DNA from: a virus | DNA: 64,000 nucleotides | Strand: one strand, 5' to 3' | Virus record (IMG/VR): IMGVR_UViG_3300009103_000004 | Coordinates: 62,001 to 126,000 of that record | Shown: positions 62,797-64,000 of the stretch, in pieces | How the letters are laid out: each line of letters starts with the position of its first letter | Numbering within the stretch: position 1 is the stretch's first letter | Program-made: the position numbers and the translations under genes | Notes under the pieces: generated by a model | Database searches by the model: none | Seen by the model: the letters and a program-made list of their open reading frames with translations, nothing else | What the model was told of the DNA's origin: nothing

Positions 62797-63840
62797 CTAA
62801 TCTTTTAGAGTTATATCATCGATCGAAAGAAATTTAAATTCTTCATTACCTATCCTATGCTCTGCCACGTAATTGTTAAGGCGTGTTACAGCTTCATCCA
62901 TGTGTTCAGGATCAGACGGTAAGTCGTCTAAATCAACACAATTCTGTAATTCCAAACCGGCATCCCATATGTCTCGAGTTATAGGCCTAAACCCTAAAAA
63001 CTCAATTGCATTGCGACAGCAATCCAGGAAATCATCTACAGTTCCAGAAGTCTCAACTCCATCACGTATAGCCGAGCCTATTTGATTGAGCGGTAACCCT
63101 GTATACTTGTGAGACGAAGTGTCCCAAAATCTACTTGTAAACAAGCCCTTAAACGTGGCGTTAGCACTACGCTTCGAGCCCATAGCTTGAGCGGCCTGTT
63201 CGTGTAAGAGTTTGTACATAATCTCCTGCTCATCAGAGTAAGGCTTAGCCTTGTATTGACGCTTGGGCGTAGATCTGGAGACCGAGTCATCAAGTGGATG
63301 ACTGGAACTATGTATAACCGTAGCCAAATCCTGTAAGCGAGTATTAACTGCGTCCAATCTACTTTCTAGCAACTCACGCTGCATCACTGACTCGGATCGC
63401 AAATCTCGTAATACATCAGTACTAGTTTCTCCCTCTACGTAAACACTATATTTACGAACAGTTGGAATAACTTCAGCATTAACCCACCTCAGGAAATCAA
63501 CAGCTTCTTGCTTGTCAGAACAAAAAGCCAAAACGTACAGCCCAGGTTCCAGTATAAGATTATCCTCAGGAAATGCGAAAGGTACTATATTCCTTATACG
63601 ATCCATCATATCCCCACAGTTATCTACATCTATGCCCAAAGCACTGTATACGTCTTTAGCGTAAAATGCGGGCTCTCCAGACATTGTGCGAGATACACGA
63701 AGTGAATTATCAAGCCACTTTATAGTACAACTTGATTCTCCTGATAGACTTTCAAGATTTTCTATATTTTCATTAACCTCACCTTCTATGACTGCAGCAG
63801 CGTCACTTACATTTATAAAATTGGGAGTTGGTGTTTCCAT
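62797..63840 (-). CDS. Bro-N/ANT-domain protein
   Basis: 347 residues. FYAKDVYSALGI ... EPGLYVLAFCSDKQEAVDFLRWVNAEVIPTVRKYSVYV (about 60-135) is the Bro-N antirepressor domain, common in phages and large DNA viruses. A helical middle part follows. The C-terminal region has ANATFKGLFTSRFW and many Asp/Asn residues. It is probably a DNA-binding regulator. AAAGGA precedes the start. It lies at the head of the last operon in the window. Confidence 0.8.
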   Translation of the reverse strand: METPTPNFINVSDAAAVIEGEVNENIENLESLSGESSCTIKWLDNSLRVSRTMSGEPAFYAKDVYSALGIDVDNCGDMMDRIRNIVPFAFPEDNLILEPGLYVLAFCSDKQEAVDFLRWVNAEVIPTVRKYSVYVEGETSTDVLRDLRSESVMQRELLESRLDAVNTRLQDLATVIHSSSHPLDDSVSRSTPKRQYKAKPYSDEQEIMYKLLHEQAAQAMGSKRSANATFKGLFTSRFWDTSSHKYTGLPLNQIGSAIRDGVETSGTVDDFLDCCRNAIEFLGFRPITRDIWDAGLELQNCVDLDDLPSDPEHMDEAVTRLNNYVAEHRIGNEEFKFLSIDDITLKD

Positions 63841-63855
63841 TATATATTCCTTTAG

Positions 63856-63996
63856 TTATTCATTAGTTTGAACTTCTTCCACATGCTCTGTGGTTGAGCC
63901 CTCAGCAATTAATTCTGCCTCTTCTTGAACGCTATGTTGTTCTCCCCTTTGAATTTCAAATGGGAGCATATTGATGAGCTCTTCGCCTTCAGCCAT
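63856..63996 (-). CDS. Small acidic protein at window end
   Basis: 46 residues from the ATG at 63996 (MAEGEELINMLPFEI). It is Glu/Gln-rich and ends VQTNE. An earlier start beyond the window is possible. The stop lies 16 nt before the Bro-N start. Confidence 0.55.
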   Translation of the reverse strand: MAEGEELINMLPFEIQRGEQHSVQEEAELIAEGSTTEHVEEVQTNE

Positions 63997-64000
63997 TCTA

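Overview
The window looks like part of a large tailed-phage (jumbo-phage style) genome. Genes are short, tightly packed and mostly on the minus strand, joined by 1-8 nt ATGA/TAATG overlaps. They carry bacterial Shine-Dalgarno sites and rho-independent terminators. Several small proteins match phage-type families: DUF6915-like, nucleoside 2-deoxyribosyltransferase-like, Bro-N and WGR. There is also a CCA-encoding tRNA-Ile2(CAU). No terminase, capsid, tail or polymerase gene is recognisable here, so phage identity is inferred from style and the host is unknown.

Region 1 (1-28,900, all minus) is one long glycan-assembly operon. It holds CMP-sialate synthesis (NeuB-like, NeuA-like, a HAD phosphatase), two GT29-type sialyltransferase-like proteins and a GT7 beta-1,4-galactosyltransferase-like enzyme. 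It also holds many other glycosyltransferases (GT8, GT32, GT92, fucosyltransferase-like, GT-B), a polysaccharide pyruvyl transferase, UDP-galactopyranose mutase and a GalE-like epimerase. Three FkbM-type methyltransferase domains and eight PAPS-dependent sulfotransferase units (seven genes and one domain) complete it. A metacaspase is embedded in the operon. No flippase, polymerase or lipid-carrier transferase is seen. The simplest reading is direct glycosylation and sulfation of a viral or host acceptor by an autonomous, partly eukaryote-like enzyme set.

Region 2 (28,976-43,442) mixes small plus- and minus-strand genes: a GT90 enzyme, a Fis-HTH protein, a deoxyribosyltransferase-like protein, lipoproteins and tiny membrane proteins. 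It contains a probable small RNA with its own promoter and terminator (34.1-34.3 kb). It also contains a 1 kb non-coding array with 5-nt periodicity (35.05-36.07 kb) beside a gene for a protein with a histone-like tail. At 43.0 kb lies a 71-nt RNA gene resembling the tRNA-like domain of tmRNA but with no message domain.

Region 3 (43,572-50,164) is a cassette of nine proteins that begin with, or carry a divergent form of, the same roughly 13-residue N-terminal tag (consensus MNNKEKYFLVKxA). Several also share a basic Pro-rich module. One tagged protein carries an HExxH zinc-protease motif. The tag looks like a targeting or packaging signal.

Region 4 (50,264-64,000) has individually transcribed small genes. 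They use a recurrent GTGTTATATACT-like promoter motif, terminators and operator-like repeats. Two roughly 1 kb hairpin-rich non-coding tracts flank one gene. A final operon of small proteins includes an AT-hook peptide, WGR and Bro-N proteins and the tRNA-Ile2.
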